Shown in pieces: positions 11,199 to 23,722 of a stretch of 64,000 bases of DNA. This DNA comes from Brachynemurus nebulosus. Lineage: Eukaryota > Arthropoda > Insecta > Neuroptera > Myrmeleontidae. Below the pieces are notes generated by a model that saw only the letters and a program-made list of their open reading frames with translations, was not told the DNA's origin and searched no databases. The translations under genes were made by a program, and so were the position numbers. Position 1 is the first letter of the stretch, and each line of letters starts with the position of its first letter. Where the stretch lies: contig JAPWDM010000008.1 in assembly GCA_035578155.1 (NCBI GenBank), forward strand, positions 4,361,347 through 4,425,346, written 5' to 3'.

Positions 11199-12783
11199 GG
11201 GAGCATTCGAAACGCACCTAGCCAAAGTGTCTTGATCTTACCTTTAAGAACATTACACTTGTTTTGAAGTGTTTCTGTCTTACTTTTGAGATATTTGTAT
11301 ATTCCGGTCTCACTTTCCATGTTCTTGAGAGAAGGGTGAAGGTATGTATTAGAGATGTGCTCGTGAGTACATTTTTACTCACGATCACGCACAGTCACGA
11401 ATTAGCTTTTGTACTCACGCCCGATCACGAACGAGAAAATTTATTTCTTTTCACACTCACGCACGATCACGAACAAAAAAATTTTATGCTTTCACACTCA
11501 CGCACGATCACGAACAAAAAAATTTTATGCTTTCACACTCACGCACGCTTACGAATTAAACATAAAAATCTTTGAAACTAATCGTTGGAATTTTGAATAA
11601 AAATCACTATCGCTTTAACAATCAGTTAAAATTATGTCCTTTGGATAAAATCAGAATACGGTTAATAGGGCTAACATTATTACTGAGATTAATACTGATG
11701 CAAATTATATACTATTTAATTTTTTCTGGAAAGTGAGAAAATTTTCAAAATTTTTCATCTAATGATTTATTGTTTAATTTTTGTTCTTATTGTATTTGTA
11801 TATAAACATGACATTTCGCACAACCAAACCAAATATCTAGTTTTTTAACAAAATTGTGACAAAATATTTTTTAGTACCTATAAATACTTAGAAAATAATT
11901 TTTTTTTTTAAATAATGATAATAATAAAACAACTTAAAATATTGTAAAAGATAATATTTCTTTAAGTAACCCCTCCTTATATTATGTCTTCATGACCATA
12001 TTGTTCAAAACTGACCTTGTTATTTCCAATTATACTCATTGACTGAGACCGTATATCCACACATCCTGAGAGATGCAGGCTAATTTTAAGAATTTCTTAA
12101 AAATTTAAGAAATTATTTAAATAAAAACGGAAGAATCAGAACAACATCATAAACACTGTTGGATATTTCTAATTTGTATATTATTTTGTATACACTCTAA
12201 GTATCTCGGTAAAGAACTGGAATTTGTTAGTAAGGGTTATTGGATTTCTACCTACTTGTGCTTGTAAAAACCAATACATAAAAAAAAAGATTTTTTTGTA
12301 GTTAAAATATCAAATTGGTTTAGTTAATATTCCCTAAAATTGAAAATAATAAATTATTTAAAAATTTTTTATTCATGGTCTTTAACTTTTCGTGACTCAC
12401 GAATTATTCACGACAAGAAATTAAATGTCACGATCACGCCCACTCACGCACGATCGTAGAAAATTATTCACGATCACGATGGGTCACGCGTGACCCGCCG
12501 GGTCACGCGTGAATTCACGATTTTGGCACATCTCTAGTATGTATACGATGTGATACGATTATTCTAGCATACTGCATACATAGTTTATATGTAATCAAGT
12601 AATAGCGTTCGGTATACATCGTATCACATCGTATACATACCTTCACCCTTCTTTCAAGAACATGGAAAGTGAGACAGGAATATACAAATATCTCAAAAGT
12701 AAGACAAAAGCACTTTAAAACAAGTGTAATGTTCTTAAAAGTAAGATCAAGACACTTTGGCTAAGTGCGTTTCGAATGCTCCC
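11199..12783. mobile_element. TIR element in the 3' part of gene B
   Basis: Inverted arms of about 165 bp (ends GGGAGCATTCGAAACGCAC) at 11199-11350 and 12610-12783. It interrupts the finger array of gene B right after Y-K-C-N-stop; the uninterrupted order is visible in gene A. The target duplication is not clear (AAT versus TAT). Its body is mostly a nested hAT element. Confidence 0.75.
11350..12536. mobile_element. hAT-type element nested in 11199-12783
   Basis: Ends TAGAGATGTGC / GCACATCTCTA with a perfect 8-bp target duplication GTATGTAT (11342-11349, 12537-12544). Subterminal regions carry many copies of TCACG-type motifs, including two or three tandem copies of a ~40-bp unit at 11455-11560. 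No transposase reading frame is recognisable. Confidence 0.85.
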
Positions 12784-13382
12784 TATGTTTAGAACATTTA
12801 CTCAATCAAATGATTGGCACGAGTACGATATCCGAGGCGACAAAATTTGACAAGCGGATCTGGTAGATTTTGGCATTCTAAGTAAAAAGTAAAAAATTTT
12901 GAAATTCGCCTTAGTTTTCGAGATATCGATCGTTAAATTTGTATTTAAGTTGTCATGAAATTCGTATATATTGTATTTGTGTATGGTGTAATATTTTGGT
13001 GAAATATATTTATATCAAAAATCGAAGTCTATTGTCAAAACTGGCCTAACCTTCGGGCAAACGGTAACCTTAACTAACCCCACCACTTTGTTTTTATATA
13101 AAAAATCGAAGTTTATTATCATAACTAGCCTAACTTTCGGGCAAAGGGTAATCTTAAATACAAGTTTAACGATCGATATCTCGAAAACTAAGGCGAATTT
13201 CAAAATTTTTTACTCTTTATTTTTTGCCTAGAATACCAAAATCTATCAGATCCGCTTGTCAAATTTTGTCGCCTTGGATATCGTACTCTCCCCAAATGAT
13301 TTAAAAAAACTTGAAAAAAATTCATGCTGAGAACAATCATACAAGTGTAATAAATGTTCTAAAGCATTTACTTTTTCACGCG

Positions 13383-13432
<50 letters not shown>

Positions 13433-13450
13433 GAATAAAATACATTCAGA
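12784..13450 (+). pseudogene. Degenerate 3' fingers of gene B
   Basis: 12784-12814 and 13301-13380 still read as finger sequence (TTTAGAACATTTACTCAATC, then TGTAATAAATGTTCTAAAGC) and align with the end of gene A. They are interrupted by a foldback element and end in a poly-A run of about 40 (13388-13430). They cannot be translated with the main frame. Confidence 0.65.
12815..13292. mobile_element. Foldback-like element, 8-bp target duplication
   Basis: Arms of about 135 bp (GAGTACGATATCC...) are inverted, and CAAATGAT flanks both sides (12807-12814, 13293-13300). The centre has repeats of the type AAAATCGAAGT..TATTGTCAAAACT that also fill the foldback element in the intron of gene D, so the two belong to related families. 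Confidence 0.7.
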
Positions 13451-13863
13451 ATAAAAACCATTTAATTAATCTCCGTATCAAATAAAATTGAATTGGTAGA
13501 TTTTCTATCAACTAAAATACTTGGCAGATTTAAGTTCCTTATTTGATTTAGGGAACGTTCAAATATTACGTATTTTTTTTTACAATTTCTTTGTTTCCCT
13601 TACCCCCGTCCCCCGGAGGGGGGTAATTAATTCTGTAAGTTAATGTTCACATTTTCAATACTAAAAACAAAATTTGCATGTAATTTTATTCACACCTTTG
13701 TAAAATATAAATCCTGACATACAACTAGGAAGATGGTTTTTGCTTTTATTTAAAATTCATGAATTTAGCAACAAATAACAATGAAACATAAATAATACCG
13801 TTTTAAAATTATAATAATATCTTTCGTGTTATATTATTTATACATTTATATTGCTTAATAAAT

Positions 13864-14451
13864 AATTGTTAGAAATGGAAAACAAATTTATTAATTTTTT
13901 ATTTTGTTAGTAACCATTTTTGGAATAATCAATTGAATGCTGTTTATAACAGTTAAATATATAATTTTGAATGTTGATTTTGTATAATTTTGAGAACAAA
14001 ATATATTTTCCTAATTTGCTCGTAAAACGCGTTATATATTAATTATAATAATTATTTTACTAAATAAGCAGTGTTTGCGGTGGTATACATCAAAATTTAC
14101 AAGAATAATGATCGTGTTCCATTAGCAAACACAAACGACACTGTAACACAGTGCATTTAGGAGAAAAGTAATGCCAAACAAATTTTCGTGATTTTTGTAC
14201 TTCCTTTTTTCACAAAAATCTATTTTTTTTTTTAAATTTTATTGCGAAACTAACCTTTTATCTGCTTTTAATTAAATTATACATGTAATTGTGAATCACA
14301 AAAAGTATACCAAGCAGATTGAATCTATTTTTTTTTTTAAATCTTGTAACTTTGTGTATGCTGCCCTCTACAGAAACACAATAAAAGTTGATGTTCCATT
14401 AGTAAAAAAAAAATAGACACAGTGTAATATTTTTGCTAATGGAATACGGTC
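13864..14451. mobile_element. Insertion relative to the paralogous spacer at 7380
   Basis: The paralogous sequence upstream of gene B runs straight from CTTAATAAATAAT to GTGAGGAAATTATT; here about 590 bp separate them. Inside, GTTCCATTAGCAAA (14109) and TTTGCTAATGGAA (14433) are inverted, so a MITE of about 340 bp sits at 14108-14450. A related pair bounds 36205-36410. No coding was seen. Confidence 0.55.
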
Positions 14452-14494
14452 AATGTGAGGAAATTATTTACTTATTTTTACATATATAATAATA

Positions 14495-14647
14495 TTATCT
14501 AATCTGACCCTTCCGGAAACTGATCCAAGAACTCATAACACCATAATGGCTGCATAAAAAAATATGGTCCATTTCACTTAAATTTAACCATGCTTCATCA
14601 CTTATGAATTTAAATGATTTCCATTTTCTTGGCTTTATCTCTTTCAT
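14495..14647 (-). other. Recurrent small reading frame block, copy 2 (50 codons)
   Basis: ATG at 14647 on the minus strand. It starts M-K-E-I-K-P-R-K and continues F-K-F-I-S-D-E-A-W-L-N-L-S-E-M-D-H, matching the frame at 47021 for the first 28 codons with two changes. It is the longest copy. It lies head-to-head with gene C, as copy 1 does with gene B. No known domain is recognised. Confidence 0.4.
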
Positions 14648-14835
14648 TACATATTGCATTTACTTAAGTTTTGAATTTGCAGTTTGTTTTTAGAAAATAA
14701 TAGAAGATTGATTTGTTTCGAATATAAGAATTATTTAATTTTTCAACTTTTACTCATGCTCAATTGTATTTGAAACGGCGTATACAAGAAAATTTTATTT
14801 TAAATTATATTTTAAACGTTATTTTTCTTTGAAAT

Positions 14836-14938
14836 CAGAGTCCTCTGTTTTGTAACGGTGCACGCTCTGTTACATCACATTTTTTCTGGCGAATGATTTT
14901 ACGTGTTGTTAGTTGCAGTTGACGACACTGATTATATA
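14836..14938 (+). promoter_or_regulatory. Conserved upstream block of gene C
   Basis: Matches 7752-7855 upstream of gene B (CCTCTGTTTTGTAACGGTGC ... GCAGTTGACGACACTGATT). In gene C it is pushed about 470 bp further from the ATG by the element at 14942. Confidence 0.4.
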
Positions 14939-14941
14939 TTA

Positions 14942-15412
14942 CAGTCGGACTCATGTATTTTCAACTCATGTATTTTCAACATCATCTATTTTCAACTAAT
15001 TTTACTCACGTATTTTCAAGTTTTTTGTCCCCACTTCACATGTAGTACTTTAATACAGAAAATAACTGTCAGATTAACCGATCAACCACTAGTGGCTTTA
15101 TCCTATAATTTATAGTTTTATTTCATTCGCAAGTGTTTAAAAAATAATTTTGTTACAAGTTTATTACAGTTTTTTCATGTTTCACTTTTTTGTTTATTAT
15201 ATGTTACTTGACATTTTGTCATTTTAAGGTTATTCACGAGTGAAGTACACGTCGTACACGTGACTACTGTGTAAAGATTTGCGCGGGCTTTTTGTGATTG
15301 GTTCTATGTCTGTCAGGTGGTTCTATCATTGCCACGGAGTGAGGATGAAGGAGAAGTTGAAAATACATGAGCGGATTAGTCCCGACAGGTTGAAAATACA
15401 TGAGTTCGACTG
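14942..15412. mobile_element. pogo/Tc1-like MITE with TA target
   Basis: Ends CAGTCGGACTC / GAGTTCGACTG are flanked by TA on both sides (14940-14941, 15413-15414). Both are typical of the Tc1-mariner group. Subterminal regions carry several copies of CATGTATTTTCAAC in both orientations. It sits in the promoter of gene C; the gene B promoter lacks it. Confidence 0.75.
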
Positions 15413-15526
15413 TAACGTCATTCACATCGTTACTAAAAGTCATAAAAGTCAAAAAGTAGTAAACCAAACTATTTCAGTTTTGAAGCATTAAGTAATTATT
15501 TGTGGACAACAAAACATAAATCCGAA

Positions 15527-17357
15527 ATGGAAAATTCGGTCAGTGAATTCGGTTTTCATACAGTTTTAATTAAAGTGGAGAAAGATGAAGTGACTGAACC
15601 GGCCCATGAAATTGATCATACAAATAAAATTAAAGTGGAGCAAGATGAAATGATACGACCGACCCATGAAAATTTTCATACTGTTGAAATTAAAATGGAG
15701 AAAGATACAGTGAATGAACCGGTCTACGAAATCGATCATAAATTTGAGATTAAAGTGGAGAAAGATGAAGTGGATGAACATATTCACGAAGTTGATCATA
15801 CAGTTGAAATTAAAGTGGAGAAAGATGAAGTGAATGAAAACAATTTTGAGCTATCAGCAGAAACTACAATTTTTGAACCAATTAAATTATCACAAGAAAA
15901 TTGTTTGATCGATAAAAAAGACCTTGTGGACTTACAAAAGCAAAATATAAAATTGGTAAGTACTGACTGTAAATAGTAGACGTGGACGATTTGAATCATA
16001 AAGGATGACGATTCATAAGGATGAATTTTAGCCCTAAGAAGTTTTAATTTTGTATTTATTTATATGTAAAGTGTGACCACTGGCAATAAAAAAATTTGGG
16101 GTCAGGTCTACCCACACTGTCAACTTCCCATTGGGTGTCCTTAAAGACTAGAGAATACTGTACATAAATAATTCTTTTTTCATTACAGGCGACTCCTCCC
16201 CTGGGCCCCCGATAGACGCTTTGCCCCTTGCACCATACCGGGGGCTTCGCCTTCTGTACCTAAGGGTGGGGGCTCCACCCTTATCAAACAAATGATAACA
16301 TCATTTGTTCTCAAGATATGCGAGACAAAATATATTTTGGCAAAAACTAATTTTTCAAGTTTCTTATTTATTTATTTTTTTTAATTTTGTAATAAAATAT
16401 TGGCGTTTTTAACATTAAGGAAGGTTCTTAGGCCATTATATAATAATGTTATGGTAAAAAATCCATATAATCTATGTTATCTTAATAAAGTTAATTCCGT
16501 TTTTTTAACACAAAAAACAAACCGCTACTCCGAATTTGCTGAAAACTTTATCCGGTCTTCATTTTTTGATTACGCATCTAATGAAATTAGTCCGGAGTTG
16601 ATATCATCATTTGTTCTCGAGATATGCGAGACGAAAAAAAATCCACGAACGAACGAACGAACTAACGAACACACACAGAGACATCACGCTAAAAACGATG
16701 GATTCGGATTCTAATGACCTTGAAACGTGGAGATATGTCAAAATTAGCGATTCGTAAAATCGGACCCATTACAATAATTTCCTATGGGAAGTTAAAAATG
16801 CTGATTTATTAAGAAAACTTTCCGTTTAGCAATTTCGGAACTAAAATACATGAATTAGTGCTTCATAATAGGAAGTAAATAGGGTGTCAGTTTTAGTTCC
16901 AAGGTACTAAAAATACTTAATACTGTCGGATTAAAGTTATTTAAGCTAATACAGTGAAGTTCGCATCGTAATCTATATCCAACGCATTGTGTTTTCCTCT
17001 ACAGTCTACTGTAGGGGAACGTCGTAGCTCCTAAATAAAAAAGTTTAAAAATTCGGGACTTTCTGAAGTTAACGGTGCCATTGCTAGCCTTAATATTATC
17101 GGTTTGATTCCACTTTCCGTTGTATCTGAAATATAAAAAAGAAAAAAACTTTAAACATCTTTATTTTATCGAAAAAATTTATTTTCTTCATATAATCAAA
17201 GCCTTCAAAATAATACGAAATGACGTTGGCGTATTTCAGTATGTCCAGCTATATGCAACATTATTATAAGGTAGGCAACCAGTGATCCTCAAAATTTTTT
17301 TAAAAGTTATTTTCTTCGAAACTAAACCTTCTAACATAAAGTGGGATTGGGGCAGAC

Positions 17358-17421
<64 letters not shown>

Positions 17422-17869
17422 TTTTTCGAGGGTTGCCATTTTTATTACAGCCAAACCGTTGATTTAATCGAAAAATTGTTCAAATAAGAGTTGTAGATAT
17501 CGACGGGGGCAACCGATTGCTATAGTCAGGAGCTTTATAGCTCTTATGGTTTTCGAGCTAGGATACAAACTTATAAATTTTTAAATGGGACTATATATTA
17601 ATTTATCGATAAAACTGATCTAATGCATTAATTAACAACATAAATGAGCAAAAATTTTTTTTTTACCAAAGTTTAATTTTTTAATTTTTTTTTAATTTAT
17701 CAGGTAGGCGGTAAAAATATGCATATGTACTTGAGGCTACTTCAACCGATAGTGTTTTTCTTGGTTACATTTCCATTACATCCAAGAAAAGAACTTTTTC
17801 CAGTACCATTTCTGTCATAAAAATTTGGTTGTAATAGAAATGGCAACTCTGAAAAAACTCACATGGTGT

Positions 17870-17941
<72 letters not shown>

Positions 17942-19921
17942 CGTGAACCGTAACGACTGCCCCAAATTGAAACTGGTGATAGGCCACAAAAAGCTGAACA
18001 AAAAATGTTAATACCATTTTTTTTATGGTGCTTAGTTTTCGAGAAAATTAATTTTCAAAATTCGAGACCAGCCGTTTGGGAATCGCTGGTGTAATTATTA
18101 GTTTGCGTACATAATATATGCACTAGTTTTTCTGATGGGTGTGGTGGTTTCATTGGTCGTGTGTTACTGATGACGATGTCTGCTGCTGGTTGACTTGGTA
18201 CTGCTCTATGCTTGGTACGCTTGGTACACAGATACATACCATACATACCTACATTGTAAACTTGACCTTCATGTGATATGTATTTGCTCATGGTTGTATA
18301 ATCAAATATGTAAGGTAACGGGCCTATAGTTTCTGACCTTTTAAGAGTGACGACTGAGGTTAAACGACAGTAATAAATATAAGTTTAAACTTAAGAGACA
18401 ATAATTTTATCAACTAGTTTATGGCTTTCAAAATAAAGTCATACAAGTAAAATAATTATTTGAATTGAATTAACAATTTAAATTAATGTTTTAAAAATTG
18501 ACAAAAAGGACCCAGTTTCTGACCTTCAAAATTTCTCATGTGACAGTTTTTGACCCTGACAGTGGCCTAGTTTCTGATCCTTAAATTTAAAAATACAGTT
18601 TTTTAAAATTTAATTTATTAATAATTTTTTATTAATAAAAATGAATGTTTAATGTTATATACGTTATGAAAAATAACAAAAACTAATCGAAGATAACTAT
18701 AAATAACAAAATAACTAACAAAAACTAGTTAGAATTTAATTGGGCCATACCACTTTAGAAGTGAGCCTAGTAATTGACCCTCATGTTTCAATAATAAAAA
18801 TCATTCTAAGGTACTTTATAAATATTTTAAAATAAATTTTAAACAAATATTAACCTGCTCATATATTTTTAATTAAGTTTTCATACTTACATGATGAATA
18901 TTGCACAGATCAAAATGAGTACTTTGTAACATAAACTGTTAGGAAACTACCAAAAAAATAGTTTTTACACACATTTTAAACTTAAAATTTTTTTTTATTT
19001 GGTTAATATATTCTAAACTTTTTAAATTGCTGTTCATTAGACACAGAATAGATTACTTTAAATTAAGAATTTATTTTTTTTCTTATGTAAAATATAGTTT
19101 TTTTATTAATTTATAACAAAGTTGAAAAGTTCAGAAACTGGGCCAGGGTCAATTACCGGGTCTTTTACCTTATGTATTTGCTTTGTGAGGTGCCTTTTAA
19201 TTTCATTGTTGATTGCTTTTTTATACAATATTTGAAGTGCAGTTGAAATTTTAAGTAATTTTGGATATTTGTTTTAATTTTTTGTGTTTCTTAGTATTTT
19301 TATTGGTAACTGATCGTATATTTTTGGCCTAAATTGCAATATACTATGTCATTCAATAGCTTTTAAATGTTTGCCACAAAAGAAAAAAACAAATGTGGCT
19401 GGAAATTATTGTATTTAAAAAGTTAAGTCCGGCACACCTATTTTTATTAAAAATAATTGCATTCACTCACTTGTGTTTTATATTTTTATCGTGTTTAAAT
19501 ACTACAATAAGTTGTTTAAAAAATGTGCCATATCGTACAAATGTCAATATTATAAAATGCGTAAAATATTAATAAATTTGAGCTTTTGAGAACAAAAATA
19601 TGCTTGCCGCTTTAAGTTTTCACAATTAAAATTTTCCACCAACTCAGGTTCGTTTTTACCGGTTAAAAAAAATATCGCATGACACTATTGCAATTTCTCC
19701 GCTTATACTAAGTAATTAGTTAAATTTAATGTGTGTTTAGTGACTATTAACTCTTTATAAAACTATTTTATTACGTGTTAGTTGTGATTTTAAATTTTGG
19801 TTGATAAGGACAATGGCCAATTACTCCGTCCGTGAATTAGCCGATATGCATAAAGCAAACCTTCGAAATCATACAAAATGACGTTGGTATCAATTTTAAT
19901 TTGGGCCCGTCGTCACGACTA

Positions 19922-20011
<90 letters not shown>

Positions 20012-21199
20012 AGGTCATTTTCGGTTTCTCGAGGCCTCAAAACAAATTTCTGCCATAGTCCCGGGCTCAGGTATTTTAATGGCACCCGCTGTAATAAGTG
20101 TATTTCCAAAAAGGAAATTCATCTAATACAAGACTGAACAACTTCAAATTTAAATCATGTTTAAGGCCAAAAACCATCCATATGAACCATTACCCTTTTC
20201 AAATAAAATTATACAAGTGTTTTTATCAAAATATGTATGTAATTTATCATATTTTAGGAGTGGAGTGAATCTTTGCCAGATTTAAACAGTTTACATACGG
20301 AAGTCAAAATTGAAGAAGATGAAGTAGATGACGATCATTCGACAGATTTAACAGAGCATAAAATTGCAAGTGTTGACAAAAAACTATTTCAGTGTGATAC
20401 ATGTAATAAAACATTTACTAGTCCAAATCATTTAAAAATACATAAAAATATTCACAGTCGCGTTTGTTCTAAAACATTTGATCAATCAAGTAATTTAAAA
20501 ACACATGTAAACATTCACAGTGGTAAAAAATTGTATGAATGTAATACATGTTTTAAAACATTTACCACTTCAACTGGTTTAAATATACATGAACGAATAC
20601 ACAGTGGCGAAAAACCATACAAATGTAATCTGTGTTCCAAAACATTTACTACTTCAAGTTATTTAAGAACACATGAACGAATTCACAGTGGCGAAAAACC
20701 ATATCAGTGTAATATTTGTTCGAAAACATTTCATAATTCAAGTCATTTAAAAACACATGAAAGAATTCACAGTGGTGAGAAACCATATGAATGTAACATA
20801 TGTTCAAAAACATTTACTCGGTCAAATGGTTTAAAAAAACATAAAACAATTCATGGTAATGAAAAACCATACATGTGTGATATATGTTCTAAAACATTTA
20901 GAAATTTAACCAATTTTAAAAGCCATCAAAAAATTCACAGTGGTGAAAAACATTATAAATGTTTCACATGCTCTAAAACATTTACTCATTCAAGTTATTT
21001 AAAAATACATAAAAGAATTCACACGGGTGAAAAACCTTATAAATGTAATTTATGTTCAAAAACATTTAGTCATTTAGGTGCTTTAAGACAACATGAAATA
21101 ATTCACAGCGGTAAAAAACCGTACATGTGTGATATATGTTCTAAAAGTTTTAAACATTTAAGTGCTTTGAAAAGACATAAAATAATTCACAGGTGCTGA
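15527..21199 (+). CDS. Zinc-finger gene C (exons 15527-15955 and 20258-21199)
   Basis: Predicted 456-residue protein. Exon 1 starts at the ATG before E-N-S-V (conserved in most copies). It has five 20-residue repeats with candidate SUMO lysines at about 16, 36, 56, 76 and 96, then L-S-A-E and D-L-Q-K-Q-N-I-K-L. Donor TTG|GTAAGT, acceptor TTTTAG|GAG, phase 0. Exon 2 has the acidic linker with V-K-I-E-E-D-E, nine complete C2H2 fingers, and a second finger that lost its first cysteine (I-H-S-R-V-C-S-K-T-F). The last finger ends I-I-H-R-C-stop; broken finger sequence continues to about 21350, so the C-terminus was shortened. Helix residues differ strongly between fingers, suggesting distinct DNA triplets. 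The expected role is a sequence-specific nuclear DNA-binding protein. The 4.3-kb intron is filled with repeats, which may hamper splicing. Expression is untested. Confidence 0.85.
16096..16793. mobile_element. Unclassified insertion in intron of gene C
   Basis: The homologous introns of A and B run directly from GCAATAAAAAAAT to GATTTATTAA. Here about 700 bp intervene. Ends contain the inverted motifs CAACTTCCCATTGGG and CCTATGGGAAGTT. The 5' part is GC-rich with a hairpin AGGGTGGGGGCTCCACCCT, followed by two copies of a CATCATTTGTTCTC(A/G)AGATATG motif. No coherent reading frame. Confidence 0.6.
17361..17419. repeat. (TA)n microsatellite
   Basis: About 29 units. Flanks (GGGGCAGACGAC before, GAGTTTTTCGAGGGTTGCCA after) are found in inverted order around the tract at 17874. 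Confidence 0.95.
17874..17937. repeat. (TA)n microsatellite
   Basis: About 32 units inside an inverted copy of the repeat carrying the 17361 tract. The two copies, about 400 bp apart, could form a hairpin. Confidence 0.95.
18311..19172. mobile_element. TIR element in intron of gene C
   Basis: Ends TAAGGTAACGGGCC... and its inverted partner ...GGGTCTTTTACCTTA. The inside repeats AGTTTCTGACC-like phrases several times near both ends. No coding. Target duplication not resolved. Confidence 0.6.
19370..19690. mobile_element. Shortened second copy of the element at 8807
   Basis: 19370-19470 and 19490-19690 match the left part (TTTGCC..AAAACAAATGT) and right part (TTTTACCGGTTAAAAAAA) of the transposon that splits gene B, without the central segment. 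It is a solo-deleted or older copy in the intron of gene C. Confidence 0.6.
19926..20007. repeat. (TA)n microsatellite
   Basis: About 41 units. The right flank (TTTTCGGTTTCTCGAGGCCT) is shared with the right flank of the 5054 tract in gene A, again showing that the tract belongs to a dispersed element. Confidence 0.95.
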
Positions 21200-21530
21200 G
21201 ATTACTGTACAAGTGTAATATATGTTTTAAAACATTTACTTATTCGCATGATTTAAAAAAAAAAATAAAAGTAAAAAATAAAAAACATGGAATAATACAT
21301 TCAGAAGAAAAACCATTCAAATACAACAGAGATTTTAGAGAAAAATTGTAAAAAAACTAATTTCCGAATAAAATTTAATCGGTAGATTTTCTATCAAATA
21401 AAACACAAATTCCTTATTTATTTTTGCATTTAAATACTGACATCTGAGAATAAAATTTATTCATTTTACAAATTTACTATTTAGTTATTCGTCTTTTATA
21501 ACATTGGCCCTAATAAAATTACCTCCGAAG

Positions 21531-22063
21531 TAGAGCTTGGATACCGGTATTCCGGTACTACCGAAAAACCGGAATACCGGAAAATTTTAAACGTTTTGTA
21601 AAACCGGTATTAAAATTTCAAATACCGGTATTTCGGTTTCGGTATTAACAAAATCAAATACTTTATATATTACATATTTTGAATATTATTTTTTCGTTAG
21701 ATTTACAACACAAATTTTATTACAATGTCTTTAGTTTTGCTTAATGTTTTCCATATGTGCAGATGACCAGATATCTTATACTTATTCATATTTTTTCATA
21801 ATTCTGGAATTTTTTTAAGTATTTTTCTATAAGAAAAAATACAAAATTATGTATTTAAATTTTTAAAATCCAAAGATGATGTAGTTTGTTATTATTACTG
21901 TTACTAATTAATTTTATTTAATGATTTTTAATGTTTTTTCCTTTTTTCTATACTATCTTCATTCAATACCGAAAAATACCGAAATACCGGAATTCCGGTA
22001 TTTTAAATGCTAATACCTAATAAATACCGGTATTATAAAAAGACACCGGTATTCCAAGCCCTA
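21531..22063. mobile_element. hAT-type MITE
   Basis: Ends TAGAGCTTGGATACCGG / CCAAGCCCTA with perfect 8-bp target duplication CTCCGAAG (21523-21530, 22064-22071). ACCGGTATT motifs repeat in both subterminal regions. No coding. Confidence 0.85.
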
Positions 22064-22071
22064 CTCCGAAG

Positions 22072-22627
22072 TATGGAAGGTAGATATCAGGAGTACCATC
22101 TCTGTATCAAAAAGTGTCCATACAAAGGCGTAAATAGTGGCGGCGCTACTGTAGTAAAAGGGTAAATTTAGAGAAGTAAACAAGGAAAGAAAATCATCCG
22201 CGTTGTTATGTAATTATTGTTTTTTATTATAATTTTTATAAAACTCAACACAAAAAAATCACTATACTCTAGCGCTATTCTGGCGAGTTTTTGAACTGTT
22301 ACTTAGTACTTAAAACGGGACACTTTTTGAACTATTTTTCCATTTTTTTCCGGCAAAGATAGTCCTCCTGATATCTACCCTCCATACTCCGAAGTAAACG
22401 TTATTTTATTATTATAAAACATTCACGTAAGTTATTCTAATTTCAAATATTTACAGATATATTCACGTTATTTAACGTTTTTATTTTAACCATAGAGAAA
22501 TGCTGGACTTTTTACTGCCAGTAAACAAGTACATACAATAGATAAGGTTATACAATTAAAATGAAAATCGGAGATGCCAACATCAAAAAATGACACCCTA
22601 GGAATTAGCAAAATAGAAATTATACTA
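22072..22627. other. Intergenic; no gene seen
   Basis: No conserved reading frame. 22500-22620 resembles 8520-8640 in the intron of gene B (GGACTTTTTACTG..CAGT, CCCTAGGAAT), so it is repeated DNA. Confidence 0.5.
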
Positions 22628-22670
22628 TCTATAATTATAAATTTCTAAAATCTACTTAATAAATCTCTAA

Positions 22671-23722
22671 AGCCCGGTTCAGACGCAGCCAGTAGTTTAG
22701 TCGAGTGATCGAGTAATTTAGTACTCGCCCAGTTTGAACACATTCATTTTAGTCAAGTAAACTGGCTTGGTCGAGCGGGCGGTCGAGTTTAGTAAATAGA
22801 ACTCTATTCTATTTTTATAGTCGAGTAGCATTCCCCCACTCTATTTTCAGTGAACTCGTATGCCAACTAAACACGTGCGGACAGAAATACACAAGTTGTT
22901 TATACATAATTATTGCAGTTATTGTTGTTTTTTAGTTATTTGGGTTATTGTTTTATTTGTCAGTTTCGGTTTTTCGTAAAAAAAATGTAAAATATTTTAC
23001 AGAAATAAATATAATTGTATTTAATAATTTTAATTTTATTTTTTATAGATTTCTTATTGAAATAATAACAAATTAATTAACTAATTAAAATAGCAAGATG
23101 GTCAAAAGGCACCACTCTTAAACAGGGCCGGACCTACCCTAAGTGGCGCCCGAGGCACGGTGCAAAAATCAGCACCCCTGTCTTTCCGTAAAATGACAAA
23201 ATAAATATTTCTTTTTAACTTTTTTCCCTACAAAAAGCAAGTGGCGAGCAAAAAAAAAACGTCAAATTCAACAGTTTGGCGGCTCCGAATTTGCAGTTTT
23301 GGCGCCCGGGGTACGTGCCCCCGCTGCTCCCTAGATCCAGCCCTGCTCTTAAATTCGTTACCAAATATATTAAATACAAATAAATGTCTGTGGAATGTGA
23401 AAAATGAAAATTACAAAAATAAACAAATTTAGCAGCATACTTGAAATTGCAAAAAACGATGGGAATAGAAGGTTTTGTTCAAAAAGAAATCGTAAAAAAA
23501 TTAAAAATATAAGATCGACATATTCTCGGGAAAGAAAGAAAATTAAGGACTCTAGCACTCGACTTTATACTAATCGACTAAACTAAATACTAGCTGTATG
23601 TGAACGATTGTTTTGACTCGCAGTATTTCAACAAACTCTACTAAATTACTTGCCCTGTATGAACAGTATCTCCACTCGACTAAATTACTATACTAAACTA
23701 CTGGCTGCGTCTGAACCGGGCT
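22671..23722. mobile_element. PIF/Harbinger-like MITE nested in the Helitron
   Basis: About 30-bp perfect inverted ends (AGCCCGGTTCAGACGCAGCC), flanked by TAA on both sides (22668-22670, 23723-23725), the trinucleotide type of target used by PIF/Harbinger elements. Subterminal ACTAAACT..GTCGAGT repeats. Contains a third-level hAT insertion at 23123. Confidence 0.75.
23123..23345. mobile_element. hAT-type MITE nested in 22671-23722
   Basis: Ends CAGGGCCGGACCTA / TAGATCCAGCCCTG with perfect 8-bp target duplication CTCTTAAA (23115-23122, 23346-23353). It is GC-richer than its surroundings. No coding. Confidence 0.85.

Noticed and set aside
11264..11600. Two overlapping frames of about 60-100 codons
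   Set aside because: They cross the boundary of the nested hAT element at 11350 and consist of its TCACG-rich tandem repeats.
15566..15799. Minus-strand frames antisense to exon 1 (also at 7969, 52307, 45220)
   Set aside because: They are open only because the sense strand is a 60-nt in-frame repeat; codon constraint is on the + strand.
16400..16714. 104-codon frame in the intron of gene C
   Set aside because: It lies inside the unclassified insertion 16096-16793 and starts at a non-ATG codon; its end is a repeat of AACGAACG and its start has no recognisable motif.
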